A DNA stretch of 64,000 nucleotides from Hydrogenophilales bacterium 16-61-112 (GTDB lineage Bacteria; Pseudomonadota; Gammaproteobacteria; Burkholderiales; Thiobacillaceae). This document shows positions 1 through 7,933 of the stretch, one piece after another. The stretch is taken from assembly GCA_002257045.1 (NCBI GenBank), contig NCHD01000049.1, positions 1 to 64,000 of the forward strand. Direction: 5' to 3'. How positions within the stretch are numbered: the stretch's first letter is position 1; each line of letters opens with the position of its first letter. The notes beneath the pieces are model-generated. The model saw nothing but the letters and a program-made list of their open reading frames with translations, did no database searches and was not told the DNA's origin. The position numbers and the translations under genes are program-made.

Positions 1-288
1 AAGGGCGTCAACCTGGTGTTCGTGAACGCGGACACGGTGGGTTCTGCCCTGATGGGCGGACCGAAGGCGGTTATTCCCAACTCGGTCAAGACCATGCACC
101 TCATCAAGAAGGAAAAGGGCCTGAAGTCCACCAAGATCTATGTTGCACCGAACGATGCGCTGAGCGCAGAGAGCGTGTCTACCCGTCTTGGCATTAGAGG
201 CCTGCCGACCTCGTTCCTGCTGGACGACAAAGGTGTGGTGCAGAAGGTATTCGTAGGTCCGCAAAAGTGGAAAAAGGGCGACATCTGA
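1..288 (+). CDS. Thioredoxin-like (TlpA/redoxin) protein, 3' part only
   Basis: The frame is open from base 1 and ends with TGA at 286-288, so the N-terminal part, including any CxxC motif and signal peptide, lies outside the window. The visible 95 residues read as the second half of a thioredoxin fold: a strand LVFVNAD, a helix region, then GLPTSFLLDDKG, where the Pro before Thr-Ser is the expected cis-proline, followed by a last strand and FVGPQKW, which is common in TlpA-type proteins. It sits 38 bases before the thiocyanate dehydrogenase gene in the same direction, so it probably serves as a periplasmic redox partner or copper/sulfur-handling factor for that cluster. The specific role is inference; SoxW or a ResA-like protein are alternatives. 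Confidence 0.75.
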   Translation, partial: KGVNLVFVNADTVGSALMGGPKAVIPNSVKTMHLIKKEKGLKSTKIYVAPNDALSAESVSTRLGIRGLPTSFLLDDKGVVQKVFVGPQKWKKGDI

Positions 289-326
289 ATCCATCGATTC
301 AGGTCAGAAAACTTAAGGAGAATGCA

Positions 327-1793
327 ATGAGTATTAACAGAAGGCAGTTTATGCAGGGCGCGTTCGCCGCCGGCATTGCCGGAACGACAGGTATGCTTGG
401 CTCAGGCAGCGCGTTTTCGGCTGTACACAACCCCGTTGGCGAAGCGCAGGCTGAGCTGTTCGGAAAATTCAAGGGTAACGTCGTGCTGCTGCCGAGCAAG
501 TACGGTGGCTACGTGCAGGCCATGGACTTGTCCGTGCCCGAGACCCTGGCCTGGTATTCCTATGGTCTGCATGGCATCGACATGCCGATTCCCCACCACA
601 TCGCTGCCATGCCATCGGCCGATCCCTACAAGGGCTTCGACTTCTACCAGACCATGCAGCCGCCGGCATCGCCTTACGTCAACGAGAACTCTCCGGAGTG
701 GCGCAACCGTGGCGACTTCAAGATGTTCAAGATGCGCTACGACGGCAGCGGCAAGCAGAATTCCATTTCAGTGGTCAACGACATCGGTGAAACGACGGGT
801 ATGTCGCTGGGCGTGCACGTCTCGATCGGTGTGGGCGAAAACGCCAACAAGTACGTGGCATTTGCCGATGGTCAGAAGGACATGGTCCTGATTACGGATC
901 TTGGCGACAACCCGAAGATCGTCAAGGCGTTCCGCGCTGACTATGATCCCGTCGCCCGGCAGCTCAACATTAGCCACATCTTCCCCGATGCCACCACTGG
1001 CAAGTTCGACTACGTGGGCCGCAAGGGCATGAAGACGACCCACGAGGCGATGCTGGGCGAAGAATTGATGCCGGCTGACCCCACTGCGGTGTTCGTGGAT
1101 GCCTTCACCTGGCACCCCACGCTGCCGTTCGGCGCCATCCTGATCCGCCGTCTCGGCTGCTGTGCCATCATCGATACCCGTACCTGGGAAGTCGTTGCTC
1201 TGCTGTCGACCGCCAAGGGTTCTCCGGACAACTTCCCGATGGTGAAGCAGACCGGCTTTACCTGGACCTTCGCCGTGCCTTCCGTGCTCACACCTCTGCA
1301 CGAAGCGGGTTTCATCACGAGCGGTGAATACTTTGTGGCCTGCAACAACGTGTTGCAGAACAACATCGCTGTCTACCGTTCGACGGACGAAAATCCGAAC
1401 AAGTGGAAGAAGGAGACCTTTGTCGAGGGCTTTGGCACCAAGTACCTGCCGCTGCACATGGGCAACGTGCCTGATTCCCGTTTCGTCTACTTCACCATGT
1501 GGGCGCGCAAGCCCAATAACGGCTACATCTGCAAAGTGGATGCCAAGACCTGGCAAGTGGTTGCGAAATGGGACACGGGTCCAGATCCGCACACCTGCGA
1601 CTGCACCGTGGACGGCAAGTACATGACCACGGTGTACAGCGGACACCAGGCAGGCCAGTCGGGTCTCGTGGTGATCAACGTCGCAACCGACAAGATCGAG
1701 GCGCGTCTGCCCTGCCCGGGCGGTATGCACGATCACGTCGTGGTTCCTGACAGCTGGGAAGGTTTGAAGTTTTCCCGCAGCACCTCGGTGTAA
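327..1793 (+). CDS. tcdH: Thiocyanate dehydrogenase (copper enzyme, Tat-exported)
   Basis: This 488-residue protein is expected to oxidise thiocyanate to cyanate and sulfur in the periplasm, passing two electrons on. The start at 327 follows a TAAGGAG ribosome site and gives a Tat signal (NRRQFMQG, then a hydrophobic stretch to about residue 32). The rest has the length and repetitive strand pattern of a seven-bladed propeller. Likely trinuclear copper site residues, by eye against what I recall of the Thioalkalivibrio paradoxus enzyme, are Lys58 (SKYGG), His90-His91, His164, Glu240, Asp258, His325, His377 (LPLHMGN), His422 (DPHTCDC) and His468 (GGMHDH); order and spacing fit well. A nitrous-oxide-reductase-like or SelenBP-like propeller is the alternative, but the Lys and His-His pair argue against it. 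It is followed by soxX, soxA and a soxK-like gene, which suggests that the released sulfur is fed to Sox carriers. The symbol is provisional. Confidence 0.85.
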   Translation: MSINRRQFMQGAFAAGIAGTTGMLGSGSAFSAVHNPVGEAQAELFGKFKGNVVLLPSKYGGYVQAMDLSVPETLAWYSYGLHGIDMPIPHHIAAMPSADPYKGFDFYQTMQPPASPYVNENSPEWRNRGDFKMFKMRYDGSGKQNSISVVNDIGETTGMSLGVHVSIGVGENANKYVAFADGQKDMVLITDLGDNPKIVKAFRADYDPVARQLNISHIFPDATTGKFDYVGRKGMKTTHEAMLGEELMPADPTAVFVDAFTWHPTLPFGAILIRRLGCCAIIDTRTWEVVALLSTAKGSPDNFPMVKQTGFTWTFAVPSVLTPLHEAGFITSGEYFVACNNVLQNNIAVYRSTDENPNKWKKETFVEGFGTKYLPLHMGNVPDSRFVYFTMWARKPNNGYICKVDAKTWQVVAKWDTGPDPHTCDCTVDGKYMTTVYSGHQAGQSGLVVINVATDKIEARLPCPGGMHDHVVVPDSWEGLKFSRSTSV

Positions 1794-1861
1794 GGAGGTT
1801 GTCCCGTCGGCAGCGCGTGCTGTCGACGGTTTTTCGTTGCACGTAGCAAAGGAGTATCGAA

Positions 1862-2299
1862 ATGAATTTCAGCATTCTGAATCCGAGCCATTTGGCATAT
1901 GCAACCCGACTACTGGTCGGCATATTCCTGATCGCTTTGTTTAGCCTGCCGACCTTGGCACGGGCTCACAGCAACGAGTATCTGGCAACAGTCAAAGGTG
2001 TCCATGGAGGCATGTTACGCATGGTGGAGATGTATCACTTTGAACTGGTCATGAAAGACGGCGAAGCACACGTATGGGTCACTGACCATGGTGATACGCC
2101 GCAGTCGACCAAGGGAGCAATTGCGACCCTGCGTGTCATCAATGGAAACGACGCTTTCTCGGTAACGCTGAAGCCGACCGGCAGCAACGAGCTGATGATC
2201 AGGGATGCGGGAATAAAACCACGCAAAGGAACGAGATTGGTGCTGACGGTCAGCATGAAGGGTGAAGCGTCGCTGCAGACCCGTTTTTCATTGGACTAG
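1862..2299 (+). CDS. Small periplasmic protein of unknown function
   Basis: 145 residues with a Sec signal peptide (hydrophobic segment about 17-33, probable cleavage after ARA). The mature part starts HSNEYLATVKGVHGG and carries several early His, Met and Glu residues (LRMVEMYHFEL, TDHGD), followed by a beta-rich region. The pattern resembles the small beta domains found alone or at the front of heavy-metal efflux adaptors, so copper binding or delivery to the neighbouring dehydrogenase is possible but not shown. The start is supported by an AAGGAG about 10 bases upstream. It lies 68 bases after the dehydrogenase stop and is probably in the same transcript. Confidence 0.7.
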   Translation: MNFSILNPSHLAYATRLLVGIFLIALFSLPTLARAHSNEYLATVKGVHGGMLRMVEMYHFELVMKDGEAHVWVTDHGDTPQSTKGAIATLRVINGNDAFSVTLKPTGSNELMIRDAGIKPRKGTRLVLTVSMKGEASLQTRFSLD

Positions 2300-2415
2300 C
2301 GGGATCGGCCCCGATAACCCGGATGGCTAGTGTCGTGCCAGCGAAACGGATTTGAGGCACTAGCCGATACGTTAGGGGTGGCCATTGACGAGTTGAATAC
2401 CCAGTGAATGCATTC

Positions 2416-3075
2416 ATGAAGATCCGAGCCGATTTCCTCCTGCTGCCATTGGCAATACAGGTCAGCACAATGCTTGGCTTGATGGCCGTGTTTGCAGCAT
2501 GCACGGTCTATGCTCAGCCGAGCGCAGCCCAGACAGAAAACCGGAACCGCTTGATTGCCACCAATAGTTGTGTTGCATGCGACCTGAAGGGCGTCAGTCT
2601 AGTAGGGCAAAACCTTCTAGGTGCCGATCTGCGGCAGGCGGACTTGTCGCGTGCCGATCTGCGCGGCGCATTTCTTATTGGCGCGAATCTGTCCAAGGCC
2701 CGTTTGGTTGGCGTCGACCTGAGCGGGGCCGTGATAGGCGGGTCGGTAATGAGCGGCGCGGATCTGCAGGGCAGCAATCTGTCCCGGGTGAATGCCAACC
2801 GCACGAGCTTCACTCAGGCCGACCTGGCCGGGGTTGATTTTAGCGACGCCCTGCTGGAACGCGCCGATCTGGAAGGCGCGAATCTGCATGGCGCAAATTT
2901 CAAGAATGCGGATCTATACGAGGCCCGTTTTCTGTTTGCCGGACTGGCGGATACGAATTTTTCAGGCGCGAACCTGCATGCGGCCGATTTTAGCGAGGCA
3001 GATATTTCCGGAATGCGAACCGATGCCAGCACCACCTGCCCGGACTTGAACCCGGGGCCGTGCGTTTTTCAGTAA
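2416..3075 (+). CDS. Exported pentapeptide-repeat protein
   Basis: About 219 residues. A hydrophobic leader (roughly residues 5-35) ends near AQPSAA, so the protein is probably secreted. From about residue 60 to 200 it is built of A(D/N)LxG pentapeptides (for example GADLRQADLSRADL, GANLHGANF), which fold as a right-handed four-sided beta helix. A Cys pair, CVACDL, precedes the repeats, and another Cys pair lies at the C-terminus. A GTG at 2404 in the same frame is an alternative start; neither has a strong ribosome site. Pentapeptide proteins have no single function, and its place between the dehydrogenase and soxX suggests a structural or scaffold role for the cluster, which is inference. 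Confidence 0.8.
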   Translation: MKIRADFLLLPLAIQVSTMLGLMAVFAACTVYAQPSAAQTENRNRLIATNSCVACDLKGVSLVGQNLLGADLRQADLSRADLRGAFLIGANLSKARLVGVDLSGAVIGGSVMSGADLQGSNLSRVNANRTSFTQADLAGVDFSDALLERADLEGANLHGANFKNADLYEARFLFAGLADTNFSGANLHAADFSEADISGMRTDASTTCPDLNPGPCVFQ

Positions 3076-3114
3076 CACCCGGGTGGCGACACCTGGATAC
3101 ACCAAGGAGCAGAC

Positions 3115-3438
3115 ATGTATCAATTTCCCACGAGCATCCGCGCCGCTGGCGCATGCCTGATTCTGATTGCCGGATTTGTGCAGACGGTACGCGCGGATGA
3201 ACCCAAGGCACCCACCGGGCAGGAACTGGCTTTTGACAACAGCAAGGGCAATTGCCTGGCCTGTCATGCCATGCCTGGCGATTCAAAAGCCGTCACTAAC
3301 ACCAACATCGCCCCCCCGCTGATCAGCATGAAGGAACGTTTTCCGGATCGCGCAAAGCTCTACGCCCAACTCTGGGACGCATCAAAAGCCAACGCTGACA
3401 GCCTCATGCCCCCCTTTGGCGTACGGAGAAAGAAATGA
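3115..3438 (+). CDS. soxX: SoxX, monoheme cytochrome c subunit of SoxXA (short C-terminus)
   Basis: 107 residues with a signal peptide ending near VRA. It has one c-type heme site, CLACH, preceded by the SoxX-like stretch TGQELAFDNSKGN, then IAPPLISMKERFPDRAKL and a distal Met in SLMPPFG. SoxX pairs with SoxA to form the thiosulfotransferase that attaches sulfur substrates to the SoxY carrier in the periplasm. SoxX proteins I know continue after MPPFG with about 20 more residues forming a C-terminal helix; here only VRRKK follows, encoded by the ribosome site of soxA, and the stop overlaps the soxA start (ATGA). The start at 3115 has AAGGAG upstream. Confidence 0.9.
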   Translation: MYQFPTSIRAAGACLILIAGFVQTVRADEPKAPTGQELAFDNSKGNCLACHAMPGDSKAVTNTNIAPPLISMKERFPDRAKLYAQLWDASKANADSLMPPFGVRRKK

Positions 3439-4268
3439 AGCAACTGATCTGGATCATGTCCTGCCTGGGATGGCTCGCAGTCGCCGTGAATGCACAGGCT
3501 GCACCGGAAGACCATCGTCTGAAAGTCGTGAAGGCTGTACAGAAAACATATCCCGCTATCAAATTCGAGGATTACATGCATGGCGCACTGGCGTTCAGCC
3601 CTGATGCCAAAGACCAGTACGACGCCATCATGGCTTTCCCGCCTTACGAAGCCGAAATCGAGAAAGGTGCAAAATTGTGGGGTACCCCCTTCAAGAACGG
3701 CAAGCGCTATACGGACTGCTTCCCTCGCGAAGGCAAAAATGTCGCCGGCAATTACCCGTTATTCGATGCCGCAACGAAAAAGGTGGTGACATTTGAAATG
3801 GCGCTCAACCAATGCCGAACGGCCAACGGTGAAGAGCCCTACAAGCACAGCGACATGAATACCATGGGACTATTGACGGCCTATGCCCGCACCTTGTCAG
3901 ACGGCATGAAAATGAATATCAAGGTGGAAGGCAAGGAGGCCCTGGCAGCATTCGAAGCGGGTCAGAAATTCTTTCATCAGCGCCGTGGCCAGCTGAATTT
4001 TTCCTGCGCGGGTTGCCATATCAGTAATGTCGGCAATGTCCTGCGCACCGAATATCTTTCAATGGCACCTGGCCAAGCCACGCACTGGCCGGCATTCCGT
4101 GGTGGCGACTACGCGCTATTCACCTTGCAGCGCCGTTATGCCGCGTGCAACCAGATGGTGCGCTTGGCACCGCTTGAAATCGGTGGAGAGGAATACAACA
4201 ACCTTGAGTACTACCACAGCTATCTGAGCAACGGCCTGCCACTCAAGGCTTCGGTATTCCGGAAATGA
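3435..4268 (+). CDS. soxA: SoxA, L-cysteine S-thiosulfotransferase subunit (monoheme type)
   Basis: 277 residues with a signal peptide (cleavage near AQA). It carries a single heme c motif, CAGCH, around residue 194. The first half keeps the two Cys (DCFPREGK and LNQCR) that in one-heme SoxA proteins form a disulfide in place of the second heme. The essential Cys persulfide ligand is visible in RRYAACNQMVR near residue 239. With SoxX it conjugates thiosulfate or a sulfane sulfur to the swinging-arm Cys of SoxY. It overlaps soxX by 4 bases. No soxYZ, soxB or soxCD is in the window, so the partner carrier must be elsewhere, perhaps just left of base 1. Confidence 0.92.
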   Translation: MKQLIWIMSCLGWLAVAVNAQAAPEDHRLKVVKAVQKTYPAIKFEDYMHGALAFSPDAKDQYDAIMAFPPYEAEIEKGAKLWGTPFKNGKRYTDCFPREGKNVAGNYPLFDAATKKVVTFEMALNQCRTANGEEPYKHSDMNTMGLLTAYARTLSDGMKMNIKVEGKEALAAFEAGQKFFHQRRGQLNFSCAGCHISNVGNVLRTEYLSMAPGQATHWPAFRGGDYALFTLQRRYAACNQMVRLAPLEIGGEEYNNLEYYHSYLSNGLPLKASVFRK

Positions 4269-4315
4269 TCGGGAGCGTGTGGCAAGCATGCCCACTTAAT
4301 TCAAGGAGAACAGGG

Positions 4316-4645
4316 ATGAAGGTAATTCTAAATGCAGTCCAAATGATGGCTGGAGGGATTTTCCTGCTTGGCATCACCGGCCCGGTTGCGCACGCGGCCG
4401 AGAGCGCATCCGGTGCAGCGCTAACAGTCGAAGCGACAAAGGCACTGTCGAATGCGGAATTCCTCGTCGGCATGGCAAAGAACAAGAAATCATTGTGGAC
4501 GACGGCCGCCGGTGCATTGACCCAGGCCCAGGAAGCAGCCAAGAAACAGGACAGTGAGGCCGTAACCAGGTACTCCGCCGTGGCAAGCGAACAGGCGTTT
4601 CTTGGTTTGGCGCAGAGCGGCTATCCACTGACCGGTGCGGATTGA
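4316..4645 (+). CDS. soxK: SoxK/SAXB-like SoxXA-binding protein
   Basis: 109 residues. The start at 4316 follows AAGGAGAA and gives a signal peptide ending near AHA; a longer in-frame opening at 4265 has no such site. The mature protein is short, Ala-rich and helical with the pattern ALSNAEF...LWTTAAGALTQAQEAAKK...ASEQAFLGLAQ, which matches SoxXA-binding proteins (SoxK, also called SAXB) by spacing of Trp, Ala and Gln. That protein binds SoxXA and raises its activity in several chemotrophs. It lies 47 bases after soxA, completing a soxXAK order. The N-terminal part is less typical, so the name is not certain. Confidence 0.7.
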   Translation: MKVILNAVQMMAGGIFLLGITGPVAHAAESASGAALTVEATKALSNAEFLVGMAKNKKSLWTTAAGALTQAQEAAKKQDSEAVTRYSAVASEQAFLGLAQSGYPLTGAD

Positions 4646-4869
4646 TCAGCGTCGACGTTTAACGACGCCATGAGGGTGGCTCTAGGCTGCACGGATTAAT
4701 GGGGCAGAAGGAGCCGGCGATTAGCCTGCTTTGCCAGGAACAGGGGCAGGCGGCTCAAGGTTTTATCGCCTTTAAGGCGAATGAAGATACGTATTAACAC
4801 CTGCAATTTCGATTGATGCACGCCATTTAATCGGGTGCATCTCACAGTTTTGACCCTTGTACTTAAAAA

Positions 4870-5277
4870 ATGAACCACTTGCTTGCGCTGATGCTGGCTT
4901 ACTTCCTTGTTTCCGTGGGGTCTGTCCTGCTTTCAATGAGAACCAACATCAGCTATTTTTTTGGGTTGATGTCACTACTTTATATCTTTATTGCTATTGG
5001 GCTGGTAATGCTTTTTATCAATCTGATGCTAACTATGCCTAAACCCTTGAACCAAGATTATTTTGTCCAGGCTGGAGAAACTGACGCTCTTTCAGCACGC
5101 CAAGAAGGAGGTCATGTCCTTTCTCTCTGGCGGCAATTGGTGTCACCAGACGTGCTTGTCGACTATGCCATGTTGGGGACGCTAGACGCGGAAAAGCGGG
5201 ACGCGCACAGCACGACACACAAGCCAGGATGGAAGTGGTCGCTCAACGAGAGCAGAGACAACGACTGCTCTTGCTAG
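4870..5277 (+). CDS. Hypothetical small membrane protein
   Basis: 135 residues with two hydrophobic segments (about 4-22 and 30-55) and a polar, Cys-ending tail (NDCSC). I do not recognise a family. There is no clear ribosome site before the ATG, and base composition is lower in GC than in neighbouring genes. The 224 bases between soxK and this gene contain a small hairpin (ATCGCCTTTAAGGCGA) but no run of T after it. It could be a real accessory gene or a chance opening; the two membrane segments favour a real one. Confidence 0.4.
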   Translation: MNHLLALMLAYFLVSVGSVLLSMRTNISYFFGLMSLLYIFIAIGLVMLFINLMLTMPKPLNQDYFVQAGETDALSARQEGGHVLSLWRQLVSPDVLVDYAMLGTLDAEKRDAHSTTHKPGWKWSLNESRDNDCSC

Positions 5278-5502
5278 TGCTGCGGACGCAGTAAGTTAAC
5301 AGACCAGTGTTGCCTTAGGCCGAGCAAGAGACGGCCGCCCATCCATCTGAAATTTCGTTTCTGGCCGGCAGTGTGAACCCATCCGGTCCCTCCCATTTCG
5401 GCCCTCCAAGTTGGCTGTGTCGGGTGTCCGGTTTTCGCCAGGGCGGGCGCACCGATTCATGTTCAAGGGGGTCGCGTAAACGCTGGCCAGCACAACGGTC
5501 TG

Positions 5503-5847
5503 TCAGGCCAGTTCCTGCTGGGCGATGACTGCCGGTAGTCGTTTGGGCGACTGGATGCGCAGTTGCTTGTTCACATTCATGCGACCGAAGACGACTTCGA
5601 TGTCGCTGGCGGCCACACCAAACTCTCCTGCCAGAAACCGCACCATGTGGTCGGTGGCGCGTCCGGCGCGGGGCGCTGCGGTGACGCTGACTTTGAGTTG
5701 ATGGCCATAGGGTTTGCCGATGGCGTCCTGCTTGGCGCTGGGCTTGCCGAGGATGTTGAGCACCAGGGTTTCGCCTTCCCAGTGAAAAAACGATTTCGGG
5801 GTCGCGCCAGCGTTGACCGCTGCTTGTTTGCCGGGTTTCTTCTTCAA
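5503..5847 (-). CDS. YggU/UPF0235 (DUF167) family protein
   Basis: 114 residues if translation starts at the TTG at 5847, which overlaps the stop of the upstream gene (TTGA) and suggests coupling; no ATG or GTG is available nearby. Family features are visible: KPSAKQDAIG near the start, VTAAPRAGRATDHMVRFLAGEFG, and VFGRMNVNKQLRI near the end. The family is small and soluble with no established biochemical role. It follows the YkgJ-type gene in the same operon. Bases 5278-5502 on its 3' side hold no gene that I can support. Confidence 0.8.
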   Translation of the reverse strand: MKKKPGKQAAVNAGATPKSFFHWEGETLVLNILGKPSAKQDAIGKPYGHQLKVSVTAAPRAGRATDHMVRFLAGEFGVAASDIEVVFGRMNVNKQLRIQSPKRLPAVIAQQELA

Positions 5848-6197
5848 ACCAGCACCTGCCGCGTGGCAGCGAAATAGCGCTCGATCTGCTGTTCGATGTG
5901 CGGCGCGATCATGACTGCGGGACGTTTTCCGTGTGGGCAGGCCAGTCTGGGCGTGGTGCCGAACAGGCGGCAAATCAGTGGGCGCTCGGTATAGACCTGG
6001 CAGCCTGTTTTGCCGAGGTGGGGGCAGCTGAATTCCGCAAGCGCCGCTGCATGCGCCGCGTCGCTGATGACCGGAAGCCGGGCCATTTCTTCGCTCGAGG
6101 TGGTCACCGGGCCGCAGCAGTCGTGGCAGCCGGGCACGCATTCAAACGCTGGAATGTGGCGGCGCAAAAAACGGATTTGCTGGCTGTTGGGGCTCAT
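5844..6197 (-). CDS. YkgJ-type cysteine cluster protein
   Basis: 117 residues from the ATG at 6197 (MSPNSQQIRF). Cys residues are arranged as CVPGCHDCC near residue 22, with further Cys in FSCPHLGKTGCQVY, LICRLFG and LACPHG, the layout of the YkgJ/CxxCxxCC family that is predicted to bind zinc or an iron-sulfur cluster. The molecular role is unknown in general. The 4-base overlap with the following YggU-type gene implies that the two are translated together. The open frame extends to 6368, but that part is not like the family. Confidence 0.8.
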   Translation of the reverse strand: MSPNSQQIRFLRRHIPAFECVPGCHDCCGPVTTSSEEMARLPVISDAAHAAALAEFSCPHLGKTGCQVYTERPLICRLFGTTPRLACPHGKRPAVMIAPHIEQQIERYFAATRQVLV

Positions 6198-6538
6198 GGA
6201 TGTCTCGATTCGGCCTGCTGGATGGTCGGGCATGGTACGGCCGGGCGGTTCACTCCAAGGTGCGGGTCGACCGGCATACTCGGCAACATCGTCCCCGATT
6301 TCCCGCCCATCAACAAATCGTTCAGCCTCTGCTGCCGCTTGCCCGTTCCCTTTCGCGCCGGGCCGCAAGAAAAATCACGCAAGCCAACTGACGGGGATGC
6401 GGCTGGCGCGCGTCCTCCGGGCCAGCGCGGAGGGACTCGGGCGGCAGGTTTCAGACACCGGTCGCGCTGTGCCCTGTCGGCCGGAACTTGTGTCAGGAGC
6501 GCAGGGTCGACCCCCGTGTCAATTAGAATCGCCCCATC
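6198..6538. other. Intergenic, divergent promoters expected
   Basis: 341 bases between the YkgJ-type gene (leftward) and the efflux operon (rightward). I see no convincing gene. A possible -10 box TAGAAT at about 6523-6528 precedes the efflux gene, but no good -35 goes with it. GC-rich reading frames crossing this stretch look like shadows. Confidence 0.4.
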
Positions 6539-7933
6539 TTGAAAACTTTTCTGATTGTCCTGGGGTCGTGCGTCACGCTGGGTAGCGCGACAGCCGGATC
6601 GATGCCGCTTGATCCGCCTGGACGTCCTGGCGGGTTCTGGCTCATGCCCGATGCGCTGCCGCTGCAGACTGCCACCGCGGCCCCCCAAGCCCTGCGCTTC
6701 GTCAGCCTGGCTGCGCTCACCGATCACGCGCTGCGCACCCGCGCCGAGTCGCGCGCGGCCTGGCTCGGGATCGAGGCCGAGGCGGCACGGCTCGACGCCG
6801 CGAGCGCCGCCAACTGGCCGACGCTGACCGGACAGTTCAGTTTCACCCGCAGCCAGGCGCTGTCGAGCTCCGGCGCCTCGGTGCCGGTACTGCACCGCTA
6901 CGGCCCCAGCCTCGGACTGGCCTATGTGGTGTACGACTTCGGCGCGCGCGCGGCCGGCATCGATGCCCAGCGCTATCAGCTGATCGCCGCGCTGTTGAGC
7001 AATAACCGCACGCTGCAGGACATCGTGACCGGGGTCGAGACCGCCTGGTTTGCGCTGCAGGCTGCGCAGGCGCAAGCCGACGCCCAGACGCAACAGCTGG
7101 CGGCACTCGGCGCCAGTTTCGATGCGGTGGGGGTGCGCGTGCAGAGCGGGCTGGCATCGCGCGCCGACGCCTTGCGCGCCCGCGCCGCGCTGGCCGAAGC
7201 CGAACTGGCCAGCCGTGCCGCCATACGCGACATCGCCAAGGCCGAGGCCCAGCTGAAGCAGGCCGCCGGCATCGCGCAAACGCAGTCGTTGGTGCTCGAC
7301 TGGCCGCATACGCTGCCGCCCGACCTGGATGCCGCCACCCTGCTGGCAGACCTGCTGGCGGAAGCCGAGCGCCAGCGCCCCGACCTGCACGCCCTGCGCG
7401 CCGCCGCCGCGCGCGCGAAAAGCGAGGCTGAGCGCGCACGCGCGGCGCGCTGGCCGAGCCTGTCGCTGGCCGCCAATACCGGCCGCACGCTTTTTCTCGA
7501 AGACGAGCGCTCGCCGTCCAACACCTACAACGTGGGGGTGACGCTTGCCGTTCCTCTGTTCGACGGCGGCCGGCTGGCGGCCGAGGCGCGCGCCGCCGAG
7601 CGCGACGCCGAACGCTTTGCCGCCGCGGCCGATGCGCAGCAGCAGACCGTGGCGCTGGAAGTGGTACAGGCATTTGAGGAAGTGCGTTATGCGCAATCCG
7701 CCCGCGCCGGGATCACGCTGCAGTTCGACAGCGCCGACGAATCGGCGCGCGCGGCCGAAGCGCGCTACAAGGCCGGCTTTGGCAGCCTGCTCGAATGGCT
7801 GAGCGCGCAGGCCGATTTGGCGCGTGCGCGGCAGGCCCAGGCCCAGGCAGACAGCGACTGGCTGGCAGCATTTTCCCGTTTGAATCACGCGCTCGGGCGT
7901 CTGCCCGCCGCGCTTACCGAGAGTCCCTTATGA
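6539..7933 (+). CDS. TolC-type outer membrane efflux protein
   Basis: 464 residues starting at TTG 6539, chosen because it gives a proper signal peptide (MKTFLIVLGSCVTLGSATAGS). The body is made of two related Ala-rich coiled halves with the outer membrane efflux repeat pattern (FGARAAGIDAQRYQ, NVGVTLAVPLFDGGRLAAEARAA), as expected for the trimeric exit duct. It is the first gene of a tolC-adaptor-pump operon and overlaps the next gene by 4 bases. Substrate is unknown; the pump type points to small organic molecules, not metals. Confidence 0.88.
   Translation: MKTFLIVLGSCVTLGSATAGSMPLDPPGRPGGFWLMPDALPLQTATAAPQALRFVSLAALTDHALRTRAESRAAWLGIEAEAARLDAASAANWPTLTGQFSFTRSQALSSSGASVPVLHRYGPSLGLAYVVYDFGARAAGIDAQRYQLIAALLSNNRTLQDIVTGVETAWFALQAAQAQADAQTQQLAALGASFDAVGVRVQSGLASRADALRARAALAEAELASRAAIRDIAKAEAQLKQAAGIAQTQSLVLDWPHTLPPDLDAATLLADLLAEAERQRPDLHALRAAAARAKSEAERARAARWPSLSLAANTGRTLFLEDERSPSNTYNVGVTLAVPLFDGGRLAAEARAAERDAERFAAAADAQQQTVALEVVQAFEEVRYAQSARAGITLQFDSADESARAAEARYKAGFGSLLEWLSAQADLARARQAQAQADSDWLAAFSRLNHALGRLPAALTESPL

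Noticed and set aside
5296-5493. Minus-strand 65-residue opening
   Set aside because: No ribosome site, no motif, composition like noncoding sequence.
6194-7888. Long minus-strand opening opposite the TolC gene
   Set aside because: Antisense to a clear outer membrane efflux gene, and no recognisable motif.
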